A DNA stretch of 64,000 nucleotides from Micromonospora craniellae (lineage in GTDB: Bacteria > Actinomycetota > Actinomycetes > Mycobacteriales > Micromonosporaceae). Location of the stretch: positions 5,270,001 through 5,334,000 of the forward strand of contig NZ_CP061725.1 in assembly GCF_014764405.1 (NCBI RefSeq), in the 5' to 3' direction. The translations under genes were made by a program, and so were the position numbers. The notes beneath the pieces are model-generated. The model saw only the letters and a program-made list of their open reading frames with translations. It was not told the DNA's origin and did not search any database. The stretch's first letter is position 1, and every line of letters begins with the position of its first letter. This document shows, in pieces, positions 14,677 to 22,599 of the stretch.

Positions 14677-15928
14677 GGTCCAACTCCGCTCGGATGTCCT
14701 GGAAGGCGGTGTAGTTCGCGATGACCTCCAGCCGTCCCGGCGGCACCGCCCGGACGGCGTCGTCGAACGTGCGTACGTGCTGGAACGGCACGCCGTTGAC
14801 GTCCAACCGGACCGCCAGGTCGTACGCCCGGTCGCCGGTGATGAGCACCTGACGCCCGCGCAGCGGGGCGAAGTCCACGTCGAAGAGCCAGGAGGTGTCC
14901 AGCCCGTCGGGGTCGCGGGCGTTGATGGACAGCAGTGTCGGGGCGTGGTCGGCCATGTCGAACGCCTCCAGCCAACTGGCCGGGTTCTTCGCCAGCAGCA
15001 GCCGGACCAGGCGGCCGTCCCGCTCGACCTGGGCGTACCGTCCGGCGATCGAGGTGACGTCGCCGAGGCGGGGGACCGCGTCGAACGGGCGTACGCCGAA
15101 CTCGGCGGCGACGGCCAGGGCGGTGGCCGCGTTGCCGACGTTGACCTTGCCGGGGAGCTGGAGCTTCACCTTGTACCAGGCGCCGGTGGGGTCGAGGACG
15201 CCTTCGTCGTCGACCGTCCACTGCGGCTGGGGCCGGCGCAGCGGGCAGCCCGTGCACCACCACTGCTCGCCGGAGCGCTGGATGGTCGAGCCGCACTCGG
15301 GGCAGACCCACGAGTCGTCGTGCCAGCGCTGCCCGGCGGAGAACCAGGTGACGTGCGGTGGCGTGATCCGCTGGTCGTGGGCGGCCGGCGGGGTGGCCGC
15401 CCAGACCACCATCGGGTCGTCGGCGTTGGCCACGATGCGGATGTCCGGGTGGCGGACCAGGGCCGCGCGCCAGAGCTGCGCCATCATGGCGACCTCCTTG
15501 GCCCGGTCGAGCTGGTCGCGGGAGAGGTTGAGCAGCGCCACCACGTGCGGATCGGTCGCCTCGATCACCTGCGCGAGGTAGTGCTCGTCGACCTCCAGCA
15601 CGGCGTACGGGGTGCTGCCCGCCTTGGCCAGGGCGGAGGTGTGCCCGGTCGGCATGTTGGCGCCGAAGGAGTTGGTGGCAACCCGGCCGAGCACGCCGAC
15701 GGCGGCGGCGGCCAGCCGGGTGGTGGTGGTCTTGCCGTTGGTGCCCGAGATCAGCGCGATGGCCCGCCCGGCGGAGAGGTGCGCCAGCAGGTCGGGGTCG
15801 ATCTTGAGGCCGATCCAGCCACCGATCACCGAGCCGTCGCCACGGCCCGCAGCCCGCGACAGGGCCGCGGCGGTCCGTGACACGGAGCTGGCCACCTTCG
15901 CCCGCAGGGGCATCTTCGCGTCCGTCAC
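14666..15928 (-). CDS. murT: Lipid II isoglutaminyl synthase, Mur-ligase subunit MurT
   Basis: 420-residue Mur ligase family protein that activates the D-Glu alpha-carboxyl of lipid II for amidation with GatD. The P-loop is ISGTNGKTTTTRL near residue 58. A four-Cys zinc ribbon, CPEC-x14-CTGC, lies near residues 206-230, as in other MurT proteins, and the C-terminal DUF1727 region carries LLLAKNPASWLEAF. The GTG start at 15928 has TAACCT seven bases upstream. The gene is divergent from mraZ, and gatD follows with an overlap. Confidence 0.93.
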   Translation of the reverse strand: MTDAKMPLRAKVASSVSRTAAALSRAAGRGDGSVIGGWIGLKIDPDLLAHLSAGRAIALISGTNGKTTTTRLAAAAVGVLGRVATNSFGANMPTGHTSALAKAGSTPYAVLEVDEHYLAQVIEATDPHVVALLNLSRDQLDRAKEVAMMAQLWRAALVRHPDIRIVANADDPMVVWAATPPAAHDQRITPPHVTWFSAGQRWHDDSWVCPECGSTIQRSGEQWWCTGCPLRRPQPQWTVDDEGVLDPTGAWYKVKLQLPGKVNVGNAATALAVAAEFGVRPFDAVPRLGDVTSIAGRYAQVERDGRLVRLLLAKNPASWLEAFDMADHAPTLLSINARDPDGLDTSWLFDVDFAPLRGRQVLITGDRAYDLAVRLDVNGVPFQHVRTFDDAVRAVPPGRLEVIANYTAFQDIRAELDRVN

Positions 15929-15935
15929 GCGAGCG

Positions 15936-15941
15936 AGGTTA
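15936..15941 (-). promoter_or_regulatory. Leaderless -10 box for murT
   Basis: TAACCT on the minus strand is followed by seven bases and the GTG of murT at 15928. No clear -35. The rest of the 339-bp murT-mraZ intergenic region (15929-16267) contains the mraZ promoter and operator described next. I see no ORF or RNA gene in it. Confidence 0.5.
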
Positions 15942-16151
15942 CCGGACCAGACGGCCCGTCAGATCGCCGCCGACGGTGTTCCGTTCTGTCCACTTCGTCG
16001 GTGGACGGGGCGGCGGGTGTCCGGCCCGGCCCGAGTCGATCTATGTCGGATAGCGGACCGCCTCCGGCGCCCCGCCGCCCTCCACTCTGCCCCACCCCGG
16101 CTGACGTGCGGTTTTGTGGCTCGGAACGGCGCGCCACGCGGTCGATTCTGG

Positions 16152-16185
16152 TTGCGGGTGGAGGGAAGTGGAGTAGAGTGGGGCG
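16152..16185 (+). promoter_or_regulatory. mraZ promoter overlapped by three MraZ-box-like repeats
   Basis: TTGCGG (16152-16157), a 16-bp spacer and TAGAGT (16174-16179) form a plausible promoter. Overlapping it are GTGGAG at 16158, GTGGAG at 16168 and GTGGGG at 16178, exactly 10 bp apart. Known MraZ sites are direct repeats with a GTG core and a 10-bp period. The layout predicts that MraZ represses the dcw operon from here. The transcript would carry a leader of about 80 nt before mraZ. Confidence 0.7.
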
Positions 16186-16267
16186 CATTGGTGGGGCCGG
16201 GAGGGGCCCACCGGCCCGGGGGGTCAACGGTGCGCGAACGCCGTTAAAGGGCGAGGGGGTTGGGCCG

Positions 16268-16699
16268 ATGTTTCTCGGCACCCACACTCCGCGCCTGGAC
16301 GACAAAGGCCGGTTGATCCTTCCGGCGAAGTTCCGGGATGAGCTGGCGGGGGGTGTCGTGATCACCAAAGGGCAGGAGCGCTGCCTCTACGTCTTTCCGA
16401 CGCCTGAGTTCCAGCACATCGCGGAGCAGTTGCGCGCGCAGCCGATGACGCACAAGGCGGCCCGGGCCTACAGCCGGGTCTTCTTTGCCAGCGCGCACGA
16501 CGAAGTGCCCGACAAGCAGGGCCGGGTCACCATCCCGGCACACCTGCGCAGCTACGCGGGGCTTGACCGGGACCTGGTGGTCATCGGCGCGAGTACCCGG
16601 GTGGAGATCTGGGACAAGGTCGCCTGGGAGACCTACCTCGCCGAGAGCGAAGACGACTTCGCCGACATCGAGGAGGGGGTGTTGCCAGGCGGTCTGTAG
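16268..16699 (+). CDS. mraZ: Transcriptional regulator MraZ
   Basis: 143 residues with two SpoVT/AbrB-like swapped-hairpin domains, seen as DDKGRLILPAKFRDEL near residue 11 and DKQGRVTIPAHLRSYA near 83. The ATG at 16268 is preceded by a GAGGGGG ribosome binding site; the frame is open further upstream, but only this start gives the family N-terminus MFLGTHTPRLDDKGR. It is the first gene of the dcw cluster and probably autoregulates through the repeats at 16158-16183. The acidic C-terminal tail is common in actinobacteria. 16700-16907 has no gene. Confidence 0.95.
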   Translation: MFLGTHTPRLDDKGRLILPAKFRDELAGGVVITKGQERCLYVFPTPEFQHIAEQLRAQPMTHKAARAYSRVFFASAHDEVPDKQGRVTIPAHLRSYAGLDRDLVVIGASTRVEIWDKVAWETYLAESEDDFADIEEGVLPGGL

Positions 16700-16907
16700 G
16701 GCGTGGCGACGCCCGACGTACTGCGAGATCTCCAGCCGCTTTCGAGTTCCTGGCATCCCTTCCCCGATGCCAGGCGCACGATCCACACGCAGGGCCGTGG
16801 CCCGGCGGACGGATCGAGAGCGGATGGGGATCTGGCGGTACGACGGCACGGCGTCGTCCGACGAGCAGGACGCAGGAACGAGACCGGTTCAACCAGTGGG
16901 GGTCGAC

Positions 16908-18011
16908 ATGGGGGAGCTACGCGGCACGCACGTGCCGGTGCTGCTTGAGCGGTGTCTTGAGCTGCTCGCCCCCGCGCTGGGTCGAGGCGGGCGTACGGTC
17001 CACGTCGACGCGACGCTCGGCCTGGCCGGGCACGCCGAAGCGGTGTTGCAGGCGCATCCGGAGACGATCCTGGTGGGCCTGGACCGGGACACCGAGGCCC
17101 TCGCTCACGCCCGGGTACGGCTGGCCCGGTTCACCGATCGTGTCCATCTGGAACACGCGGTCTACGACGAGTTGCCCGAGGTGCTGGACCGGCTGGGCTA
17201 CTCGTCCGTGGACGGTGTGCTGTTCGACCTCGGTGTCTCCTCGCTGCAACTCGACGCGCCCGACCGCGGGTTCGCGTACGCACAGGACGCGCCGCTGGAC
17301 ATGCGGATGGACCAGACCCGGGGGGTGACCGCCGAAGAGGTGGTCAACACCTACTCGCATCCGGATCTGGCCCGGGTGCTGCGGGTGTACGGCGAGGAGA
17401 AGTTCGCCGGCCGGATCGCCTCGGCGATCATCCGGGAACGGGAGCGGGCCCGGATCACCTCGTCGGCGCGACTGGCCGAGTTGGTGCGGGAGTCGATCCC
17501 GGCGCCGGCCCGGCGAACCGGGGGACACCCGGCAAAGAGAACGTTTCAGGCTTTACGGATCGAGGTAAACAGAGAACTGGCAGCGCTGGAGACGGCGCTG
17601 CCGGCCGCTCTGGACACGCTTTCCGTCGGCGGTCGCATGGTGGTCCTGTCCTACCACTCGTTGGAGGACAGGCTTACCAAGCAGGCGCTCGCCGACCGGG
17701 TCCGCAGTACGGGCCCGGTCGACCTCCCGGTCGAACTGCCCGGGTCGGAGCCGACGTTCCGGCTACTCAGCCGGGGCGCGGAGCTGCCCGGGGAGAGGGA
17801 GGTCGCCGCCAACCCGCGCGCCGCATCGGTGCGGCTGCGGGCGGCGGAACGGATCGACCCGCAGGCCCGGCACCAGGGGCGTACCGACCGCGAACGGTAC
17901 CGGCGCCGGGTCAAGGCGATGCACCAACCGGGGACAGGGTCGACCGCGGAAGCCCGAAGGGGACCGCGGCGGACGCCGGGGGAAACGGACGAAGAGGGGG
18001 AGGGAATATGA
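16908..18011 (+). CDS. rsmH: 16S rRNA (cytosine-1402-N4)-methyltransferase RsmH
   Basis: SAM-dependent methyltransferase of 367 residues. Landmarks are GTHVPVLLERCLELL at the N-terminus, the SAM motif VDATLGLAGHAEAVL near residue 33, GLDRDTEAL, then FDLGVSSLQLD and GGRMVVLSYHSLEDR. The preferred ATG at 16908 has GGGGG about six bases upstream. An in-frame ATG at 16824 would add 28 low-complexity residues and cannot be excluded. The Arg/Gly-rich C-terminal tail is disordered. The stop overlaps the ftsL ATG by 4 bp. Confidence 0.93.
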   Translation: MGELRGTHVPVLLERCLELLAPALGRGGRTVHVDATLGLAGHAEAVLQAHPETILVGLDRDTEALAHARVRLARFTDRVHLEHAVYDELPEVLDRLGYSSVDGVLFDLGVSSLQLDAPDRGFAYAQDAPLDMRMDQTRGVTAEEVVNTYSHPDLARVLRVYGEEKFAGRIASAIIRERERARITSSARLAELVRESIPAPARRTGGHPAKRTFQALRIEVNRELAALETALPAALDTLSVGGRMVVLSYHSLEDRLTKQALADRVRSTGPVDLPVELPGSEPTFRLLSRGAELPGEREVAANPRAASVRLRAAERIDPQARHQGRTDRERYRRRVKAMHQPGTGSTAEARRGPRRTPGETDEEGEGI

Positions 18012-18616
18012 ATGTGAGCAAGCGCCGGGACGTCGCCGGCGTCGGGCAGCGCACACCGCGGTCGGGGGGCCGGATCGCGGCGGAGCGGACCCGAGCGGCC
18101 GGGAACGACACCCGGCGGCAGGATCGGGTGAGCCGGCTGGACGACACTCGCGCCCGGGGGGCGCGCGAGTTTCCCGTCCAGGGCAGCGCCGCACTGCGTC
18201 CGGTGGAGCGGGCCACGGCCGGCAAGCCGGAGCGGACCGAGTCGCCGCGGCTGCGGGTCGCCCCGCCGCCGCCGGTGCGGGTGCCCCGGGCGCCGTTCGC
18301 GGCGCTCGTGGTGGTGCTCGTCGTCGGCGGGGTACTCGGCATCCTGGCCGTCAACACGAAGATCAACGAGAACGCGTTCCGGCTCGACGAACTCCAGCAG
18401 GAGCAGGCCAAGCTCAATGTGGAGCAGCAGCAGCTGACCAAGCAGATCGCCGAGTCGGAGTCGCCGGGCAATCTGACCGCCCAGGCCCGCCGCCTGGGAC
18501 TGGTCGAGTCGGGTGAGCTGGCGTACATCCGGCTGCCGGACGGCAAGATCATCGGTGTGCCGCAGCCGGCCGGCGGGCAGGTGTCGATCACCAGCCAGCA
18601 GAGCTCGGAGGGGTAG
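18008..18616 (+). CDS. ftsL: FtsL-like septum formation protein
   Basis: 202-residue bitopic protein. About 95 Arg-rich disordered cytoplasmic residues precede a single membrane helix (AALVVVLVVGGVLGILAV, about 98-116). A short extracytoplasmic coiled coil follows (LDELQQEQAKLNVEQQQLTK near 127-146), then a compact C-terminal region with ARRLGLVESGELAYIRLP. Position between rsmH and ftsI identifies it as FtsL even though sequence conservation is low. The cytoplasmic tail is longer than in enterobacterial FtsL. ATG overlaps the rsmH stop. Confidence 0.88.
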   Translation: MNVSKRRDVAGVGQRTPRSGGRIAAERTRAAGNDTRRQDRVSRLDDTRARGAREFPVQGSAALRPVERATAGKPERTESPRLRVAPPPPVRVPRAPFAALVVVLVVGGVLGILAVNTKINENAFRLDELQQEQAKLNVEQQQLTKQIAESESPGNLTAQARRLGLVESGELAYIRLPDGKIIGVPQPAGGQVSITSQQSSEG

Positions 18617-18619
18617 GCC

Positions 18620-20815
18620 GTGCCCTCAAGATCAGACGAACCGCGCCGGGACGCCACAGGCTCCCGGCGCGGTTCTTCCCGCAATGGGGGCGTGTCGGGC
18701 GAGCGCGGTGCTGAGCCGGGTATCGGCGGCATCTCCGACGCCCGCGCGTACACCCCCCGAGGTCGCACCGTCCGCGACGGCGGCGGTCGGGCCGAGCAGC
18801 GGCGCGATCCGCGTACCAGCCGGACCCAGGACCCGTTCCGGCCGGCGTTGCAGGTACTCGACGGTGGACGGTCCGCCGCCACCCGGACCGGGGCCCGCTC
18901 GGGTGCCGCAGCCCGGCGGGAGTCCACCGCCGGCCGGACCACCGTGGTCCGTACCGTCACCGACCGCACCTCACGGGATGCGGCGCCGGCCGCGACGCCC
19001 CGGCGTCGCGTCGGCGGCCGGGAGCCGCGCCGGGGCGACCGCCCGGCCGCGCGCCGGCCGTCCCGCAAGACGCCGCGTCCGCCCCGGCTCGCCGACCCCG
19101 GCCGCCGACTGCGGTTGGGCACCGCACTGGCGCTGGCCCTCTTCGTCGCCATCGGCGTGCGGCTCGTCGTGCTCCAGGCAGTCGACACTCCGGCGTACGC
19201 CGACGGCGGCCTGGCCGAGCGGCTGCGGACCGTGCCGTTGCCCGCGCCGCGCGGGGCGATCCTGGACCGGGACGGCGCCGCCCTGGCACACAGCGTCGAG
19301 GCGCGGTACGTGTACGCCGATCCGACCCGGATCAAGGACATCGCGGCGACCGCGCAGACGCTCTCCCCGCTTCTCGGCCTGCCGGCCTCGGAACTGGCCG
19401 AGAAGATGCAGCCCCGCAAGCGGATCAACGGCGACGACTCGCAGTTCGAGTACCTGGCGCGCGGGGTCACCGTGGCCCGGGCGCGGGAGATCATGGAGCT
19501 GGGGCTGCCCGGCATCGCCGCCGGCCGGGACGAGCGGCGTGAGGTCCCCGGCGGCGACCTGGCCGCCAACCTGATCGGTTTCACCAGCCTGGACATGGTC
19601 GGGTTGGAGGGCCTGGAGGCGCGCTACGACGACCTGCTGCACGGCGAGGACGGTCAGCGTGTCTTCGAGATCGGCCTGGGCGCCCTGGCCGCGCCCATCC
19701 CCGGCGGCTACAGCCGCACCACCAAGGCCAAGCCGGGCAGCTCGATCGTGCTCACCATCGACCGGGACCTGCAGTACACGGTGCAGCGGATCCTCAGCGA
19801 GCGGATGGCGGCGGTGCAGGGCAGCACGGGTGCCGCAGTGGTAGTGGACGCGCGTACCGGTGAGGTGCTGGCCCAGGCCAGCCATCCCACCTACAACGCG
19901 GCGAAACCACAGGCGAGTGACCCCACCGACCGGGAGGACGCGGCCACCAGTTTCGTCGTCGACCCGGGTTCGGTGCACAAGGCGATCACGTTCGGGGCGG
20001 CGTTACAGGAAGGCGTGATCACCCCGGACACCGTCTTCCCGGTCGCCAACGGAATCCGCAAGGGCGACACCTGGTTCCGGGACACGTTCCCGGCGAACGG
20101 GAAGCGGATGAGCGTGGCCGGGATGATGGCCCACTCGTCCAACGTCGGCACCATCCAGATCGCCGACCAGGTCGGCCCGGAGCGGCTGCTCGACTACCAG
20201 CAGCGGTTCGGGCTCGGCAAGCCGACCGGTGTCGGGATGCCCGGCGAGGCGAGCGGTCGACTGCTGCCGGTACCGGAGTGGAGCGAGTCGTCGCACGGCT
20301 CGGTGCCGATCGGGCACAGCGTGGACGCCACCCCGTTGCAGATGGCCGCCGTGTACGCCGCCATCGCCAACGACGGCACGTACGTGCAGCCGAGGCTGGT
20401 CAAGGCGACGATCGGGCCGGACGGGACGCGGACCCCGGCCGAGGAGCCGGTGACCCGCCAGGTGCTCAGCCCGGACAACGCCGCCGCGCTGCGGACGATG
20501 ATGGAGGCGGTCACCACGGTGGACAACGCCACCGGACTGGCGGCGGCGGTGCCCGGATACCGGGTGGCGGGCAAGACCGGCACCGGGTGGCGCCTGGTCG
20601 AGGGCAAGAAACAGCCCGGCGAGGTCGCCTCGTTCATCGGGATGGCGCCGGCGGACGACCCGAAGTACGTGATCGCGGTGTTCGTGCACAGCCCGAGTGG
20701 CGGCGGTGGCCAGGTCTCGGCGCCGGCGTTCAAGGAAATGATGACCTTCGCGCTGCGGCATTTTCGGGTGCCACCGTCGAGCGATCCGGCGCCGAAGTTC
20801 ACCGTATTCCCGTAA
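18620..20815 (+). CDS. ftsI: Septal peptidoglycan transpeptidase FtsI (class B PBP)
   Basis: 731 residues. The first ~165 are an unusually long Arg/Gly-rich disordered cytoplasmic region. A single membrane helix (LALALFVAIGVRLVVLQAV) is followed by the pedestal domain and the penicillin-binding transpeptidase domain. Active-site motifs are S451-V-H-K454 in DPGSVHKAITF, S506-S-N508 in MAHSSNVGTIQ and K652-T-G in AGKTGTGWR. It cross-links septal peptidoglycan with FtsW as partner. GTG start, 3 bp after the ftsL stop. Confidence 0.94.
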   Translation: MPSRSDEPRRDATGSRRGSSRNGGVSGERGAEPGIGGISDARAYTPRGRTVRDGGGRAEQRRDPRTSRTQDPFRPALQVLDGGRSAATRTGARSGAAARRESTAGRTTVVRTVTDRTSRDAAPAATPRRRVGGREPRRGDRPAARRPSRKTPRPPRLADPGRRLRLGTALALALFVAIGVRLVVLQAVDTPAYADGGLAERLRTVPLPAPRGAILDRDGAALAHSVEARYVYADPTRIKDIAATAQTLSPLLGLPASELAEKMQPRKRINGDDSQFEYLARGVTVARAREIMELGLPGIAAGRDERREVPGGDLAANLIGFTSLDMVGLEGLEARYDDLLHGEDGQRVFEIGLGALAAPIPGGYSRTTKAKPGSSIVLTIDRDLQYTVQRILSERMAAVQGSTGAAVVVDARTGEVLAQASHPTYNAAKPQASDPTDREDAATSFVVDPGSVHKAITFGAALQEGVITPDTVFPVANGIRKGDTWFRDTFPANGKRMSVAGMMAHSSNVGTIQIADQVGPERLLDYQQRFGLGKPTGVGMPGEASGRLLPVPEWSESSHGSVPIGHSVDATPLQMAAVYAAIANDGTYVQPRLVKATIGPDGTRTPAEEPVTRQVLSPDNAAALRTMMEAVTTVDNATGLAAAVPGYRVAGKTGTGWRLVEGKKQPGEVASFIGMAPADDPKYVIAVFVHSPSGGGGQVSAPAFKEMMTFALRHFRVPPSSDPAPKFTVFP

Positions 20816-20829
20816 CTGTCATCGGCGTC

Positions 20830-20872
20830 ATTCCTCGGGTCACCGGACACATCATCGCCTGACCCGAGGAAT
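20830..20872. terminator. 13-bp inverted repeat after ftsI
   Basis: ATTCCTCGGGTCA (20830-20842) pairs perfectly with TGACCCGAGGAAT (20860-20872) around a 17-nt loop, 15 bp after the ftsI stop. There is no T-run, so it may be a weak or Rho-aided terminator or an mRNA-stabilising hairpin. A separate murE promoter lies about 200 bp downstream, which fits a transcriptional boundary here. The rest of 20816-21078 shows no gene. Confidence 0.6.
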
Positions 20873-21064
20873 TGACGTACGCACATTCGCCGCAGTGTCT
20901 TTCGGGCGAATCCCGGGACGTCGCCCCCGACACCCGGCCACCGCAGAGCGCCCCGGCGTGCCGCCCGGGTGTGTGCGGTGCCGCGCCCACCCGCAGCCAC
21001 CTGCGGTTCGACTCCGTGCGGCGGAGATTCAGGCGCGCCGTGCGGCCGGGACCGGGCGACCGGG

Positions 21065-21070
21065 TAGGGT
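21065..21070 (+). promoter_or_regulatory. Leaderless -10 box for murE
   Basis: TAGGGT lies eight bases before the GTG at 21079. Together with the hairpin after ftsI it suggests that the ligase genes from murE onward can be transcribed separately from the upstream division genes. No convincing -35. Confidence 0.5.
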
Positions 21071-21078
21071 CTGACGCC

Positions 21079-22599
21079 GTGCGCGGCAATCCTCGTCCCC
21101 GTACCGTGACCGGAATCCGGCTCGGTGACCTAGCCGCCCGGCTCGCCGTGGCGCCCTCTACCAGCGTCGATCCGCCTGTGACCGGGGTGACCCATGCCAG
21201 CGGGGAGGTTCGACCCGGCGACCTGTACGCGGCCCTGCCCGGCGCGCGCCGGCACGGCGCGGAGTTCGCCGCCGGTGCGGCGCAGGCCGGTGCGGTCGCC
21301 GTGCTGACCGACCCGGCCGGTGCCGAGTCGGCCGCCGGCACCGGGCTGCCGGTCCTGGTGGTCGACGACCCACGTGCGGCGCTCGGCCCGGTCGCCTCGA
21401 CGGTCTACGGCGACCCGACCGCGCACCTGCTGATGATCGGGGTGACCGGCACCGCCGGGAAGACCTCCACCGCCTACCTCGTCGAGTCCGGGTTGCGCGC
21501 CGCCGGCCACACCACCGGCCTGATCGGCACCGTCGAGACGCGCCTGGGCGACCTCGTCGTGGACAGCGTGCGGACCACGCCGGAGGCCACCGACCTGCAC
21601 GCGATGCTCGCCGCCGCCCGCGAGCGGGGCGTCACCGCGGTGGTCATGGAGGTCTCCAGCCATGCCCTGGCGATGGGCCGGGTCGGCGGGGTGCGGTTCA
21701 GCGTGGGCGGCTGGACCAACTTCGGCTCCGACCACCTGGACTTCCACGCCGACGCGGAGGACTACTTCGCGGCCAAGGCGCGCCTGTTCGACGGCCGCTG
21801 CGCTGTCGAGGTGCTCAACCGCGACGACCCGGCGCTGGAACCCCTCTTCACGCCGGCCACCGTCAGCTACTCGGCGGCCGGCGACCCGGCCGCCACCTGG
21901 TGGGCCGGCAAGGTCGACGGCGACGGGTACGCCCAGCGCTTCACCGTGCACGGCCCGGACGGCTTGACGCTGCCCGCCGGGGTGGCGCTGCCCGGCCGGC
22001 ACAACGTGGCGAACGCCCTGCTGGCCGTCGCCGCCCTGGTCGCTGCCGGTGTCGACCCGGCGACCGCCGCCGAGGGGGTGGCCGCCTGCGGTGGCGTACC
22101 CGGGCGCCTGGAGTCGGTGGGCGTGGCCGGCGGGGTACGCGGGGTGGTCGACTACGCGCACAAGACCGACGCCGTGGTGGCCGCGCTGGCCGCACTGCGC
22201 GAACTCAGCGCCGGCCGGCTGATCTGTGTGATCGGTGCGGGCGGCGACCGGGACCGGGGCAAACGGCCCCTGATGGGCGCCGCTGCCGCGGAGGGAGCCG
22301 ACGTGGTCGTGGTGACCGACGACAACCCGCGTACCGAGGAGCCGTCGGCGATCCGCGCCGAGGTGCTCGCCGGCGCCTATCAGGCCGGCACGGCGGCCCG
22401 GATCATCGAGGTGGCCGGGCGGCGCGTGGCGATCGACGAGGCGGTCCGGATGGCCGCACCGCAGGACGTGGTGGCGCTGCTGGGCAAGGGCCACGAGCGT
22501 GGCCAGGAGATCGCCGGCGAGACGTACCCGTTCGACGACCGGACGGAACTCGCCGACGCGCTGCGGGCCCGCTTCGGTGACCTGGAGGATCAGCGGTGA
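21079..22599 (+). CDS. murE: UDP-MurNAc-L-Ala-D-Glu:meso-DAP ligase MurE
   Basis: 506-residue cytoplasmic Mur ligase that adds the third residue of the stem peptide. The P-loop is GVTGTAGKTSTAY near residue 122. The DNPR motif in VTDDNPRTEEPSAIRAEVL near residue 413 is the signature of diaminopimelate-specific enzymes, so the wall should contain DAP. GTG at 21079 gives the normal family length and N-terminus (GIRLGDLAARL); the frame is open upstream but without homologous sequence. The stop overlaps the murF GTG. Confidence 0.94.
   Translation: MRGNPRPRTVTGIRLGDLAARLAVAPSTSVDPPVTGVTHASGEVRPGDLYAALPGARRHGAEFAAGAAQAGAVAVLTDPAGAESAAGTGLPVLVVDDPRAALGPVASTVYGDPTAHLLMIGVTGTAGKTSTAYLVESGLRAAGHTTGLIGTVETRLGDLVVDSVRTTPEATDLHAMLAAARERGVTAVVMEVSSHALAMGRVGGVRFSVGGWTNFGSDHLDFHADAEDYFAAKARLFDGRCAVEVLNRDDPALEPLFTPATVSYSAAGDPAATWWAGKVDGDGYAQRFTVHGPDGLTLPAGVALPGRHNVANALLAVAALVAAGVDPATAAEGVAACGGVPGRLESVGVAGGVRGVVDYAHKTDAVVAALAALRELSAGRLICVIGAGGDRDRGKRPLMGAAAAEGADVVVVTDDNPRTEEPSAIRAEVLAGAYQAGTAARIIEVAGRRVAIDEAVRMAAPQDVVALLGKGHERGQEIAGETYPFDDRTELADALRARFGDLEDQR

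Noticed and set aside
16485..16907. An N-terminal extension of rsmH running back through mraZ
   Set aside because: The frame is open but overlaps mraZ and lacks family sequence; a ribosome binding site and the conserved GTHVPVLL start point to 16908.
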